Assembly (NCBI GenBank): GCA_023614405.1
Contig: CM042688.1
Span: 375,397,331 to 375,461,330 of the forward strand
From: Avena insularis
Taxonomy: Eukaryota; Streptophyta; Magnoliopsida; Poales; Poaceae
Length of the DNA: 64,000 nucleotides
Direction of reading: 5' to 3'
Positions 25,077-36,840 of the stretch are shown here, one piece after another; position 1 is the stretch's first letter, and each line of letters begins with the position of its first letter. The notes beneath the pieces were generated by a model. The model had not been told where the DNA came from. It ran no database searches and worked only from the letters and a program-made list of their open reading frames with translations. Made by a program: the position numbers and the translations under genes.

Positions 25077-26714
25077 TGAAGGAAATATGCCCTGAGAGGC
25101 AATAGTAAAGTTGTTATTATATATTCCTTATACATGATAGATGTTTATTTTACATGATAGAAATGTATTGATTCGGAAACATCAATACATGTGTGTTTAA
25201 TAAACAAAAAGGGTTCCTAGTCATGCCTCTCTTATAGACTAGCTTCTTGATTAACAGGATGATCAAGGTTTCCTGATCATGGACATTGGATGTTGTTAAT
25301 AACAAGGTCACACCATTGGTGGAATGATGTGATGAACATTTATCCGAAGTATAGCATTACGATCAACTCATTATGTTTATATTGCTATAACATCATACGA
25401 AGTAATCTTTATCCTTAGACCATGAGATCGTGTCAATTGCTGACACCAGAAGAGTATCTTGATAACATCAAACGTCACACCGTAACAGGGTGACTATAAA
25501 GATGGGTTCGGTACTACGAAGGTGTTATGTTGAGGCTCATGGATCAAGAGTGGAATTTGTCAATCCAGATGACGGATAGATATACTCTGGGCCCTCTCGG
25601 TATATCACATTAGGATAGCTTGCAAGCAAGTGATGTGATCACTAGAATGTTATATCACGGGAACAAGAAAAGAGTGCATGTCATGCTTGAGATCAAACTA
25701 GGTATGGAGATACCGATGATCGAATCTCGGACATGTAATATATCGAGACAAAGGATTTAGTTACAAGCGTTAAAGGTTCTCACGATCACAGAGTCATCGT
25801 TGAATGTGTAGGAGTCGATGGATCTCGTGTCATTGCTGATTATTGATCGGAGAAGGGTCTCGATCATGTCTGCATTATTCGCGAACCGTAGGGTGGCACA
25901 CTTAAGAGTTACCGGACACCATTTTGGAGCACATATGTTTCAGACGAAAGAATTGCAAAGCGCAGGAATTGTTTCAATAGAAACCGGAAATTGTTTCGGG
26001 TGAAATTGCACAAGGTGGTTCTGCATGTGATATTGAAATATTGCAAGGGGCTATATGTGAATGTTTGTTAATTAAAGTAATTAACAAAATTCTGAATAAA
26101 TTTAATAAAAAGAGTTTTATTAAATGAGAGAGCATTAAATTTGGAGAAATTTAATGCATTTAAAGTGGAGACTTTAAAAGGGAATGTGAAGAGGCATTTT
26201 AATGTGGGGGGGTTACCACCACATGAATGGGGGAGGTGAGGTCACCCCATCTGCCGCCATGGAGAGAGGCACCCCCTCCTCCTATAAAAGGCCACCCATT
26301 CCCTCCTTCATCCTCACACCTCCTTGTGAAGGATCTCTTTCCCCCTCTAGAATTATTCGCCCATGGTCTCGGATTAGCGAGATACATGTTCCCGGTGGCA
26401 TTTCGTCTGGAAGGAGTTGCTGCTTCTGCTGGATTGCTAGAGCGAGGAGGTGGAGGTTGTCCGGTGGCTTGAACGTGTGTGCGAGTGCGGATGCGCCGCT
26501 GATCTGCGGCGCTCAGACTTCCTCACGATCTTGAGATCGGCAAGTGTACGACTACATCAACCACGAGTTCCTACTCGTTAACAAAGCTCGTTGTCTACGA
26601 GGGTAAGTTCTTGTTGGATGTATGTCCACCCGTTGCTTTGTACCTAGTAGATAGATCTTGGCGTGTAGTTCACATCGTAGGAAAATTTTTGTTTTCTATG
26701 CTGCGGACCCAACA
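25077..26714 (+). mobile_element. Solo LTR of the Copia family
   Basis: The 1638-bp segment starts TGAAGGAAATATGCCC, ends GGACCCAACA, and has a perfect TSD gaact at 25072-25076 and 26715-26719. It is the same LTR family as 13848-22136 but in the opposite orientation. The Gypsy-2 copy of the site near 36445 (gttgaactatcgaaag) shows the empty site. Solo LTRs arise by recombination between the two LTRs of a full element. Confidence 0.95.
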
Positions 26715-26990
26715 GAACTAACGAAAGTTAGATAACAACCTGGGTAGAAGCACAAAAATTCATGCCTCAAAAGGACATACAGAGATTTTACACGAATTTT
26801 TATGTTGAAGCACAGAAATCTGTTTCGGGACAGCAACTTTCCCAATCATTACTTCTCTCTCATTAGAGGTTACTCTTGGCACAAAAACCACACAAAAATG
26901 ATACGGAGAGGTTATTACTGAAGCAATAACTTCCAAGACTCAACTAAAACTTTTGGGTTATCTCCCAATAAGTACTTTTCTTTAACGCCT

Positions 26991-27788
26991 TTAAGTTAGG
27001 CATGATAGTTTGAGAAGATGCTCACATAAGAAATATGAATTAAAGTAAAAGAGAGCGTCAAGGAGCAAATTCAAAGCACATTTAAGTCTAACCCACTTCC
27101 TATGCATAGGAATCTTGTAAAGAAACAAGTCATGAAAGCACAAAGAAACAAGCATAGTAAAGCAAAACAAGTGCAACTTCAAGACTTTCAACATAAAGAG
27201 GGTAAACTTAATAATGTTGAGATACATAAGACCATGTTTCCCTCTCTCATAGTAACTTTCAGTAGCATCATGAATAAAATTAACGATATAACTATCACAT
27301 AAAACATTCTTATCATGAGCCACATGCATATAATAATTATTACTCTCCACATAAGCATAGTCATTCTTATTAATTGTAGTGGGAGCAAATTCAACAAAAT
27401 AGCTATGATTATTATTCTCACCATAATCATCAAATATAGGAGGCATATTGTAATCATAAATTTTCTCCTCAATAGTAGGTGGACTGAAAATATCATATTC
27501 ATCATTATAATAATCATATATTGGAGGTTTGGTATCATCATAAGCAATAGAATAGCTATCTTCCAAAGCTGGGGAACTAAAAAGATCATTTTCATAAAAA
27601 CTAGCTTCCCCAAGCTTAGACTTTTCCATAGCATTAGCAATAATGGTGTCCAAAGAATTCATACTAACAACATTGTTATTAGCATGCAAGTAAAGTTCCA
27701 TAGGTTTTTTAATTTTCTCTTCAAACACTTCATGTCCTAACTTAAGATAAATACTATAAAGCTCTCTAATTTTTTTGTTGTTTTCCAT
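26991..27788 (-). CDS. Gypsy-associated ORF, 265 aa, unknown function
   Basis: An intact frame lies 104 bp inside the PBS, where gag would normally start. The N-terminal two thirds are acidic and rich in D, Y and N, with short repeats such as YDYYNDEYD and PPIFDDYGENN. The last third has hydrophobic stretches (FTLFMLKVLKLHLFCFTMLV and LLLDALFYFNSYFLC) separated by a basic loop (HRKWVRLK), suggesting one or two membrane segments. There is no zinc knuckle or catalytic motif. From memory, similar proteins starting MENNKxIRELYS are common in wheat Gypsy elements; their role is unknown. Gypsy-2 has a true gag-protease gene at the equivalent place. Confidence 0.65.
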   Translation of the reverse strand: MENNKKIRELYSIYLKLGHEVFEEKIKKPMELYLHANNNVVSMNSLDTIIANAMEKSKLGEASFYENDLFSSPALEDSYSIAYDDTKPPIYDYYNDEYDIFSPPTIEEKIYDYNMPPIFDDYGENNNHSYFVEFAPTTINKNDYAYVESNNYYMHVAHDKNVLCDSYIVNFIHDATESYYERGKHGLMYLNIIKFTLFMLKVLKLHLFCFTMLVSLCFHDLFLYKIPMHRKWVRLKCALNLLLDALFYFNSYFLCEHLLKLSCLT

Positions 27789-27891
27789 TAAGCCTAACTA
27801 GTGAAAACAAGAAACAAAAAGAAAAATTGCAGAATCTAAAGGAAATAACTTTGAGCACTCACACTGGAGGATGTGAGTACCTTTTACCTTA

Positions 27892-27911
27892 CCTCCCCGG
27901 CAACAGCGCCA
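27892..27911 (-). other. Gypsy-1 PBS
   Basis: Minus-strand TGGCGCTGTTGCCGGGGAGG lies 10 bases inside the LTR and matches the TGGCGCCGTTGCCGGGGA PBS class (tRNA-Asp type) of cereal Gypsy elements. Confidence 0.88.
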
Positions 27912-27921
27912 GAAAATAGCT

Positions 27922-29285
27922 TGATGTCTACGCACTTCTATTCTTGTAGATAGTTATTGGGCCTCCAAGTGCAGAGGTTTGTAGAACAGCAGTAAGTTTT
28001 CCCTTAAGTGGATCACCCAAGGTTTATCGAACTCAGGGAGGAAGTGGTCAAAGGTATCCCTCTCAAGCAACCCTGCAATCAAGATACAAGAAGTCTCGTG
28101 TGTCCCCAACACACCCAATACAATTGTCAGGTGTATAGGTGCACTAGTTTGGCAAAGTGATAGTAAAATACAAGTGGTATGGATAATTATAAGTGGTAAC
28201 AGTGCTAGAAAATACTTTGATGGCGTGGAAGAGACTAAAGGTAAACTAAAATAAAGATGGAAGCAAGCAAACATGTAATAGATCTAGTTGCAAACGGTGT
28301 TTCAATGCTAAGAAACAAGGCCTAGGGATCATACTTTCGCTAGTGAACACTCTCATATTAATATATTATCTTCACGATACTATGCTGAACTACTCTCCGG
28401 TTGGACACTCTAATCCATGGTAGGGCTATAACAGCACACCTCAAAGTAAGCCTTTCCCATCTAGATAACCCCACACTGTCACCTTGAACACTAGATGGTT
28501 CCAAAAAAACACCACAATTTCATAAAGACATCCAACTCCAAATATAACTCATAACAAGTATTTGAAATATCTAGCCTAAGTGCCACCATGGTGTGCACAC
28601 TGTCAACTTCACACACATGGGGAGTCATGATCTCAATAAGATCATGCATATAGAGAGAGAGATGAACACATATCTATCCGTAGAATCCTTAGCCTCGAGA
28701 GAGAACTACTCCCTCCTCATCATGGGAATCAGCAACGGCGATGGAGATGGTGGTGGAGATCGATGGAGATGGCTCCGGGGGCACTTCCCCGTCTCGGCAG
28801 GGTGTCGGAACAGAGACTTTCTATCCCCCGAATCTCCCCTTCGGTGGCGGCGGTGCTGCAGAACTTTTCATGACTGGAGGCTTGACGAATTAGGGTTTTC
28901 GCATCGGGAGGCATCTTATAGGCGAAGAGGCAAGGTCGGTGGGCAGCCAAGGGGCCCACACTATGCCCTGGCGTGGCCTGGGGGGCCCGTGCCTAGGGGT
29001 GGTTTGGCCACCCTGTGTCCCCCCTTCGTCTCTCCTTATGGCTCCGTGAATCTTCCGGGAAAATAACGACTTTGGCTTTTGTCCAGTCCAATTCCGAGAA
29101 TATTCATTTTCTGACTTTCTGGAACCAAAAACAGCAGAAAACAGGCAACTGGCACTGTGGCTCTTGTTAATAGGTTAGTCCAAGAAATCATATGAAAATT
29201 ACTCCAAAGTGTGGACAAAACATAAGAAAGTAGATAAAACCAAGTATGGAACATCAAAAATTATGGATACATTTGCAATGTATCA
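27922..29285 (-). repeat. Gypsy-1 5' LTR (1364 bp, uninterrupted)
   Basis: It starts tgatgtctacgcac and ends gcaatgtatca on the plus strand, so on the minus strand it begins TGATACATTGCAAATG. Flank acggc follows. About the right-hand 250 bp (U3 on the minus strand) is shared with the Gypsy-2 LTRs; the rest is not. Confidence 0.92.
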
Positions 29286-30479
29286 ACGGCATCAACTAAA
29301 TGCCTACATGGCCTACGCGAGTTACCTAGATATTACATCAGCTGCAAATTTCTTAAAATTATTACATATTATCTACTCAGGGGAAAGAAAAATCGGCATT
29401 TCAATTGACAATCAAGTTGATAGCAGAGTCCTCAATTTGCTTTCTCAATCGATCACCTACATCTTCCATTGAGTGTGACAGCTACATTGGAGGAGACATG
29501 ATCTTGCAGCCCCCATTTTGGTGGGGCTAGCAATAATTGCAGTCTAAAACTAAGTAATAACAAGTTAATACAGCAAACAAGACAAACTACTCATTTGACT
29601 GATATGACAGGAGCTATGAACTGGAGTAATCAAGTATTGACCAACTGGTCAATGGTTCAATTATTGACCAACACGTCAAACAAACATGACAAGCAAGCAC
29701 GCATTAAACAAGTGTGACTACCGTGAAACAAGCAATCAAAAAATGTGGGTGTGTGGCTTAGAATTTCAGCAGATATAAACTAGCTAGGTCACTTTGAACA
29801 AATATATATGGAAGATGTTCTATACCCTAAAATGAAAGAGACGTTGGGTTACTCGAAATTTGCGCTGAGCCACAAAATGGCATGCAGTTACTGTCATTGC
29901 GAAGAATGAACCAGATAGAAATTATAACCGCATCATACGAGAACCTATAGAGCAGGAATGCAAACCACGAATGAACTATATATTGTAGAGGATAGTTATG
30001 TCATGACTTAGGATGAACCAGACCCAGAACCAAATGCAAGATATAATGGCGTCGCTCGTGAACCTGTAGAACAGGACAAACAAACATTAGACAAGTGTGC
30101 CTAGAACGATGCCAAGGAGGAAATAATAGCAGGAACTGATCTTAGAACGAACCAGATAGATTCAGCAACTGTAGAGCAGGGAATCCACACTAATATTTTC
30201 CACTGACTACAGATGTTACAATAATTACACGGTAGCAGGAAATTACTACTGTATGGAGTAGCTAAGAACATCTGCATGACAAAATAACAGACATGTGCAT
30301 GACTTTAAATTTGTAAAGCAACGAATGCAAACCAACATGTCTAATGACCTTGCATGTACTAGCACGAAGAACAGGCGTGCCCAGTGACTTGTATGTACTA
30401 GCACGATTACAAAAATGTAGTTCACTGCGACAGGCTTGAACCTGCTATACTGTTGACAAAACAAAAACGGGTAGGAGAT

Positions 30480-31020
30480 TAGGTTAACCTTGGTTGGAGA
30501 GGCGTCTAAGCATCATCGGTACTATGCGAGTGACATCCAGGTCACCAAGGGTTCTGCGGTTCCGGTGGCTGTTGGCATTGGGGAAGCAGATCTTGGGCGG
30601 TCGATGCCGGCTTGAATGCGGTGGACAAGAGCGTCGTTGAGGCAGATCCGGTGCAGTGAACGGTGACGGCCGTACAGCTGGTCTGGAGCGGTGGACATGG
30701 AACTCCTTGAACTAGATCACATTAGGTGGACACCGGTGAAGCGGATCTGGTATGGTTGGGTAGCTTTTGGTGGCGACGAAGCACAGCTTGGGTGGTCGAT
30801 GATGCCATTGGTAGCGATGAAGCAGAGCTTGGGCGGTCGATGACGCCATCGGCGTGGTGAACGACACCGCAGCTCCGGTGCAGTGGCAGAGAGACCCGGT
30901 GAACTAGATCCGGTGGGTGAGCATCGATGAAGCGGCTCTACGGCGGTGCACGAGATGAGAGATCAAGCCGGTGCGCGCGATGGCCGTGGAGGCGACAGAG
31001 GAGCTTGGTATTTTTTGGGA
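30480..31020 (-). other. GC-rich block, possible first-exon remnant
   Basis: The block is markedly GC-rich next to AT-rich flanks, as at the 5' ends of grass genes. On the minus strand it contains repeated 'cgaccgcccaag' and 'tcgctaccaa' phrases and short frames broken by stops; one ends LGDLDVTRIVPMMLRRLSNQ just before a possible GT donor near 30490. The plus strand has repeats of 'gaagcagagcttgggcgg'. I do not recognise a product. It could be a captured gene fragment or a minisatellite. Confidence 0.3.
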
Positions 31021-31169
31021 GGGTCAGCGGGAAAACTGTCTGAATTGGGACCATAGTATAGGTGAATAGCAATATAATTACGATCCATAGGTACTGACTT
31101 TAGCATGGCCATCTATCGTCTGAATAATGGGTAGAATAGGAAATTTAAAGACAAAAGTTTTTGAAATAG

Positions 31170-31410
31170 AGGGGCGTGAAATGCTTCAAGGTCGGTGTGT
31201 GATACTGCCGCTCGATTGAGATTTGAATTTGGCCCGCGTCCAGCTAATAATAATAGAAAAATGGTACTATCTAGTGGGAGATTTTGGCTCAAAGGTTTTG
31301 AATCGGTGGGGCAGGAAATGCTTCAAGGTCGGTGGGTGATTTTGCCGATCGATTCAGATTTTGAATTTGGCTAGCGTCCATCTAGTAATAGAAAAAGGTA
31401 GTAGGCTTTA
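31170..31410. repeat. 136-bp tandem duplication
   Basis: 'gaaatgcttcaaggtcgg' occurs at about 31178 and 31314, followed both times by 'tgccg.tcgatt.agattt' and 'gaatttgg..cgcgtcca'-like sequence. Two diverged copies; no coding capacity. Confidence 0.75.
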
Positions 31411-32392
31411 ACCTATCTGTCCAGGAAATAAAAGCGAGAGTCACATCGACTGATCATCCATATCCATACTAGTAAAAGGAACGTAAAACAATTTCCATAC
31501 CACTATATAGTGCTTGACACTTCTTTTCAAAACAAAAAATGACTATGTTGCTTCATAATTTCCATACCACTATATAGTGTACGAATAACTTCGAACATTG
31601 GCAGTTGGATATAGATTGGCAAAACCCGACATTGTTGCCATTGGATCTCTTTCAGTACATTTGATTATGTCATGTCTAGCATATAGAAGATCCCATTATT
31701 GTTGGCCTCTAGCACCATGAATATACTATGCACAGAAAGTACAGAGAACATGGTTTTGAATGCCACAAGCCAAGTTTCCAGATATAGTGGACAATGTTTT
31801 ATGTACGATTCCCAAGTTTTATGAGTTTTCAAAGCTTCTGAGCTAACTCGGACCACTCAAAAGACTTTATGTCTCTATTAACAAAATCATATCATATTTG
31901 AACTAGAAGCTCTAGAAAGTGGTAGATTTCTATCGAAGTTCTACAAAAAGCTTTTGGTGGTACGCATCAGGTAGTTAATATATCGAAAACAATCGAGAGT
32001 TTTGACAAATTCAACTTCCTGCTAAGAATTTGTATTTTGACAATTTTGAACCTGTTTTGAAACAATCACATGTAATAAAGAAAAACAGAAAAACAAATAT
32101 TTACGCATGGCATCCTATCACGTCACGTGTACAGCCTGCTAGGAAACTGATAACCATGGGATTTGATAACTTCTGGAAACTCGCCACGCCATATTTTCCC
32201 ACCATGTATGAATATTATTAGGTTACAACCCTGATGACTAAAAAAGGTCATGGCCATATCGACATCGTAGTTAATGTACTGTTCCCACATTAATTTGGTA
32301 TATGGGTGCATCTTGGTGTAGTAGGAAATGTTGCCAGTGGGAGTCTCAACATTGGGCCTACTTTTTGTTTTTTTTAACGGGCAAGGGATGGG

Positions 32393-33977
32393 TGATGGCC
32401 CAAAATATATTGAGCTCGTTGAGGAACCCCGAGAGGAAGGTATGATGAGCACAGCAGCAAGTTTTCCCTCAGTACGACACCAAGGTTATCAATCCAATAG
32501 GAGCAAGGAAACACCCCAAAGGTGTTGCTAGCTGAACATTGGCAGGGCGCACTACCGGTGCTAGCAGCAACGTGGAGACCTGCACAACACAACCACATAA
32601 CTCTGTCCCCGGCTTGCGATAAGGTTGTCAATCTCACCGGTTTTGCTGAAAACAAAGGATTAAACGTATCGAATGGAAGGAAGTAATAGTTTGCAGAAAG
32701 TAAACACAAAGAAGTAAAAAATTTGTAGATTGAAAGTAAAAGAAAGGACCGGGGTCCATAATTCACTAGAGGTTGCTCTCCTTAAGATAGATAACATGCT
32801 GGCTGAACAAATTACAGCGGGGCAATTCACAAACATCGAGAAAGCATACAAGCATATACTAATCATCTTGACTCCTTTGAGATTCGATTGGGCATTACAG
32901 CATTATACATAGACCGCCATCCAACTACATCTATGACTAATAATCCACCTTCAGGTTATCATCCGAACCCCCTCCACTATTAAGTTGCAAGCAACAAATT
33001 ATTGCTTTACGAATTGCGTGTAAAGTAAACAATACGATTGTTCTATGAACAAAGGATTTTTGTTTTCTCCCTAGTAGCAACAACACATCTAGTACCTTAG
33101 AGATTTACATCACTTCCCAGTTACGAGGCATGAAACCACTATCAAGCATAAGTACTAACTCTTGGAGTTGCTAGCATCTACTTGGCCAAGATAGCTACTA
33201 ACAATGGAAAGCATGCAAGATCACAAATAACAAAGACATGATAGAATCAATAATCAATCTGAAATAGCATCTCAATATCCATCAGATCCCCGCAAACACA
33301 ACATGCAGAATTACAAATAGATGATCTTGATCGTGAACGGAGCTCATAAGATCTAAACATGATAACACAAAGGAGGTGAACCAGTCATCTAGCTACTACA
33401 TGGACCCGTAGTCCAGAGATGAACTACTCACGCATCACACCGGAGGCTTCCATGATGATGAATAAGGCCTCCAGGGTGAATTCCCTCTCCAACAGGGTGC
33501 CGGGAAGAGCTTCAGATCCCTCCCGGTCTAGGATGGAGATGACGGCGGCTATAGACTCTTTCGTGGAATTTTGATCAGGTACTTAGGGTTTCGTATCAGA
33601 GGCAATATATAGGCGGAAAGAGAGGCCGAGGGGGTGCTGGAGGCGGCCAGACTACCCCCTGGCGCGGGCTAGGCCTGGTCGCGCGGCCAGGTGGTGTGGC
33701 CAGGCCCCAGCCCCTCTCCATCTCGTATTCTGGCTCCAGATGTCCCCCGGTGAAATAATAACATTGGTTTTTGTCCTGTCCAATTCCAAGAATATTCATT
33801 TTCTGACTTCCTGGAACCAAAAACAGCAAAAAATAGGCAGCTGGCACTGTGGCTCTTGTTAATAGGTTAGTCCAAGAAATCATATGAAAAGTACTCCAAA
33901 GTGTGGACAAAACATAAGAAAGTAGATAAAACCAAGCATGGAACATCAAAAATTATAGATACATTTGCAATGTATCA
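32393..33977 (-). repeat. Gypsy-2 3' LTR (1585 bp)
   Basis: It starts tgatggcccaaaatata and ends gcaatgtatca, and matches 38870-40459 throughout with scattered substitutions. Confidence 0.93.
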
Positions 33978-36840
33978 ACATCCCCAAGCTTAACTCCTGC
34001 TCGTCCTCGAGTAGGTAAGTGATAAAAAGAAAGAATAATTTTTGAGGTGACATGCACCATCATAAACTTGATCAAAGTATTTATAAAACATTCAAAGCTG
34101 GGATCATAGTACTTCAATCATAACATGAAAGACAAAGTTCTAGCAATAAGACAAAGAAACTATGTTACAACATGAAAAGGCACAAACAAAAGATTCATGA
34201 ATAACAATGCTTTGCAAGACGTTTGTTTGTTTCACATAAAGAAAACATAGCATAGTGGCATTCAGCTTGTCCCTCATAGAGTAGCAACACATAAATGCAT
34301 AGGACACCTTCAAAGTTCATAAGAGTGACTAGATACAAATAGTTTAAAACAAGCAATATCAAGTTATGCATCAATCAACTAGTCTTGGGACAATGCACAT
34401 AGAACTAAGAATGGCCACTATGCTCTCAAAGTAGGTGCATAAAGATAGAAGGTGGAGACTCAATATAATGGTGAAAGAAAGGCCTTCATAGAAGGAAGTA
34501 GAGATTCAAGTTTCATAAAGAGCTTACAAAAATTATGATACTTATAGCTTTCACTTCTCATTGCCCCTATCATAAGCATCTTGAAGTGATTAAGGTTAAA
34601 GTGAACAAACTATGGTGTACATGCTTAACGAAGTATAAGTTAGAAATCTCATGTCCCTTGAATACGAGTGTCGCTCCTCATGCTACTCAAGTTTAGTCAC
34701 CGGTAAGTTCTTGTCATCGTAAGTACATGTGTATCATAGAGAAAAGCCAACGGGGTACCCCTTGCCCGATGATACGGAAGAATCCCCATATCAAAATGAC
34801 AAGGCAAGCAGACAACGAGCATCTCAGCAATCTTCTTATTTACCATGGGAATATGGTGCTTTTTTCTCTCTTTCCTCTTTTCATAATCTCTTTTTTTCTT
34901 TTTCTCTTTTTTTCAATGTAGGACTCTTTTTTTATAAGAAGAATGCTTCATAGATAGCTCATTATGGTTACGCTGCAGGTTTCCACCATGTCAGCATGGA
35001 TTAGACTAGCGGCCCAGGCGTTTCTCTAACACATATACATAACTCCATGGACTTACAAGCTCCCCTTTCATTTCACACCGATGACATCCATAGACAAAAG
35101 AGCATTATATCAACTAGGTACAAAGTACCAGTGCAATGTTGAAAGCGTTCCCCATGGCAGCATGGTTCTGCTAATCCCCAACAAATAAGTGCAAGCATAT
35201 ACAACATAGACGACACAATGGTTCAAGTTTATTAAGGTCAAGAAAAGTAAAGTGTGCCATCAAGTTCGTGAGAGCTTTAATCACTAGTTTTCTCATAACA
35301 AGTTTAATTTGGAAGGTAAACAAAAACATGAATATACTTGAAATAGCTTAAGCTAGTAGGTAGGTATGGTGGACTCTTTGGAATAACTTGGTTTAGGGAG
35401 TTGGATGCATGAGTGGAACTCATACTTGGTTGCGGAGGCTAGCAAAAGACTAGGAGCGACAAACTAAGGGAGCAATAATGGCCATAATCATGCAGAGCGA
35501 CAAAACATCATTGATCAAAGCATAAAGTGATACTACAATTTGAAAACTAAAGGATCATAAAGGCTTATGGTGACTTGAGATAGTCATAACATGGTGTGAG
35601 CATGCGCCAAGTCAACCCAAATAAAGCATCAAAGGAGAATACCACAATACTATGCTTTAATATGCTAAAACAACGCATGATTCATCCAAGGCGCATTAAG
35701 CAATCTCAATTGTTTATAACAAGTCATGCTACAGCAAAGAATACTAAGCATAAAGCCAAAACAATATCAAGCATGGCATGAAAAAGCATAGGCCACAGTC
35801 AAAAACAAGCTCTCTTTACCACTTAAGCATGAACATTCCTACTCTTTTGCGAACCAAACCAAACTATTTGAAAACCAATGCATGAAAGAGGGGGTCCAAC
35901 CAATTTATTCAGAAAACTACGCAAACAAAGCGAATGAAAATGAAAAAGAAGACGCTCCAAGAACAACACAACTGTGCATGAAACAATAAAAATGAAGCGT
36001 TTGGAAGAAACCTGGGATTTTTATTGATGAAGAGGGGGATGCCTTGGGCATCCCCAAGATTTGAGGCTTGTACTTCTTGTATATTTCTTGTGGTGACACG
36101 CGTGGCATCCCCAAGCTTGAGATTTAGTCCATCCTTCATCTCATTACTCATTCCTTCCATACACCTCAAATTTTTCCTTCATACAATACTTCACACAATC
36201 TTTATTAGCAACATTAGTGCAATCAAGATAATAAGTATTTAAGGTTCAGTTCTAACACCAATAAAACTTCCATTAAAACACTAGATACTGTAGCTCTTCC
36301 CTCAAAAAGCTCAATTTCCCAAAAGAACTCAAAAAGGAACCAACAAGAAAAAAATGCAGAAAATGGCAGAAATCTGTCAGAACAGACCAGCAGGTGAAGA
36401 CGAATTTTTTCGAAGACCTTCTGTTGCTCAAATAAAAAAGTGTTGAACTATCGAAAGTTAGATAACAACCTGGGTCAGAAGCACAAAAATTCACGCCTCA
36501 AAAGGACGTACAGAGATTTTACAAGAATTTTTACGGTGAAGCACAGAAATCTGTTTTGGGACAGCAACTTTCCCAATCATTACTTCTCTCTCATTAGAGG
36601 TTAGTCTTGGCACAAAAAGCAAATAAAAAGGATAAGGAGCGGTTATTACTGAGGTAATAACTTCCAAGACTCATCTAAAACTTTTGGGTTATCTCCCAAT
36701 AAGTACTTTTATTTAACGCCTTTAAGTTACGCGTAAGAAGTAAGAAAAAGAATCAAGTGTTCTCAAATGAAGAAGCATTAAGAGCAAATTTGTTTTCATA
36801 GGAGAGGTAAAAAAATCTTCTCTCTCTTCTTAGGGAAGTG
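33978..36840 (-). other. Gypsy-2 non-coding 3' interior
   Basis: Homologous to 22593-25076 plus 26720-26990 of Gypsy-1, without the Copia solo LTR. No credible ORF. The homology to Gypsy-1 ends near 36730 ('aacgcctttaagtta'), just before the gag stop. Confidence 0.8.

Larger units (their letters stand above)
12892..29285 (-). mobile_element. Gypsy-1: Gypsy LTR retrotransposon, nested and non-autonomous
   Basis: It lies between flanks aaggc and acggc (4 of 5 bases match, a decayed TSD). The minus-strand order is 5' LTR 27922-29285, PBS 27892-27911, a 265-codon ORF, long non-coding DNA, a PPT-like tract (aagcttggggatgt) and the 3' LTR 12892-22592. Without the inserted Copia element and solo LTR it is about 6.4 kb. 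There is no gag, RT or integrase, so it would need proteins in trans. Its U3 and 3' interior match Gypsy-2. Confidence 0.88.
29286..32392. other. Host segment between Gypsy-1 and Gypsy-2
   Basis: It is mostly AT-rich and has no complete gene. The only structured parts are a GC-rich block (30480-31020), a two-copy 136-bp repeat (31170-31410) and a tail (32030-32360) homologous to 6.18-6.54 kb. At 29.9-30.2 kb phrases like 'gaaccagatagaa' and 'tagagcagg' recur loosely. It should be continuous with 12891 on the left and 40460 on the right in the pre-insertion sequence. Confidence 0.65.

Noticed and set aside
27188..27740. 141-150-codon ORFs overlapping the 265-aa ORF
   Set aside because: They are shadows of the repetitive coding sequence in other frames.
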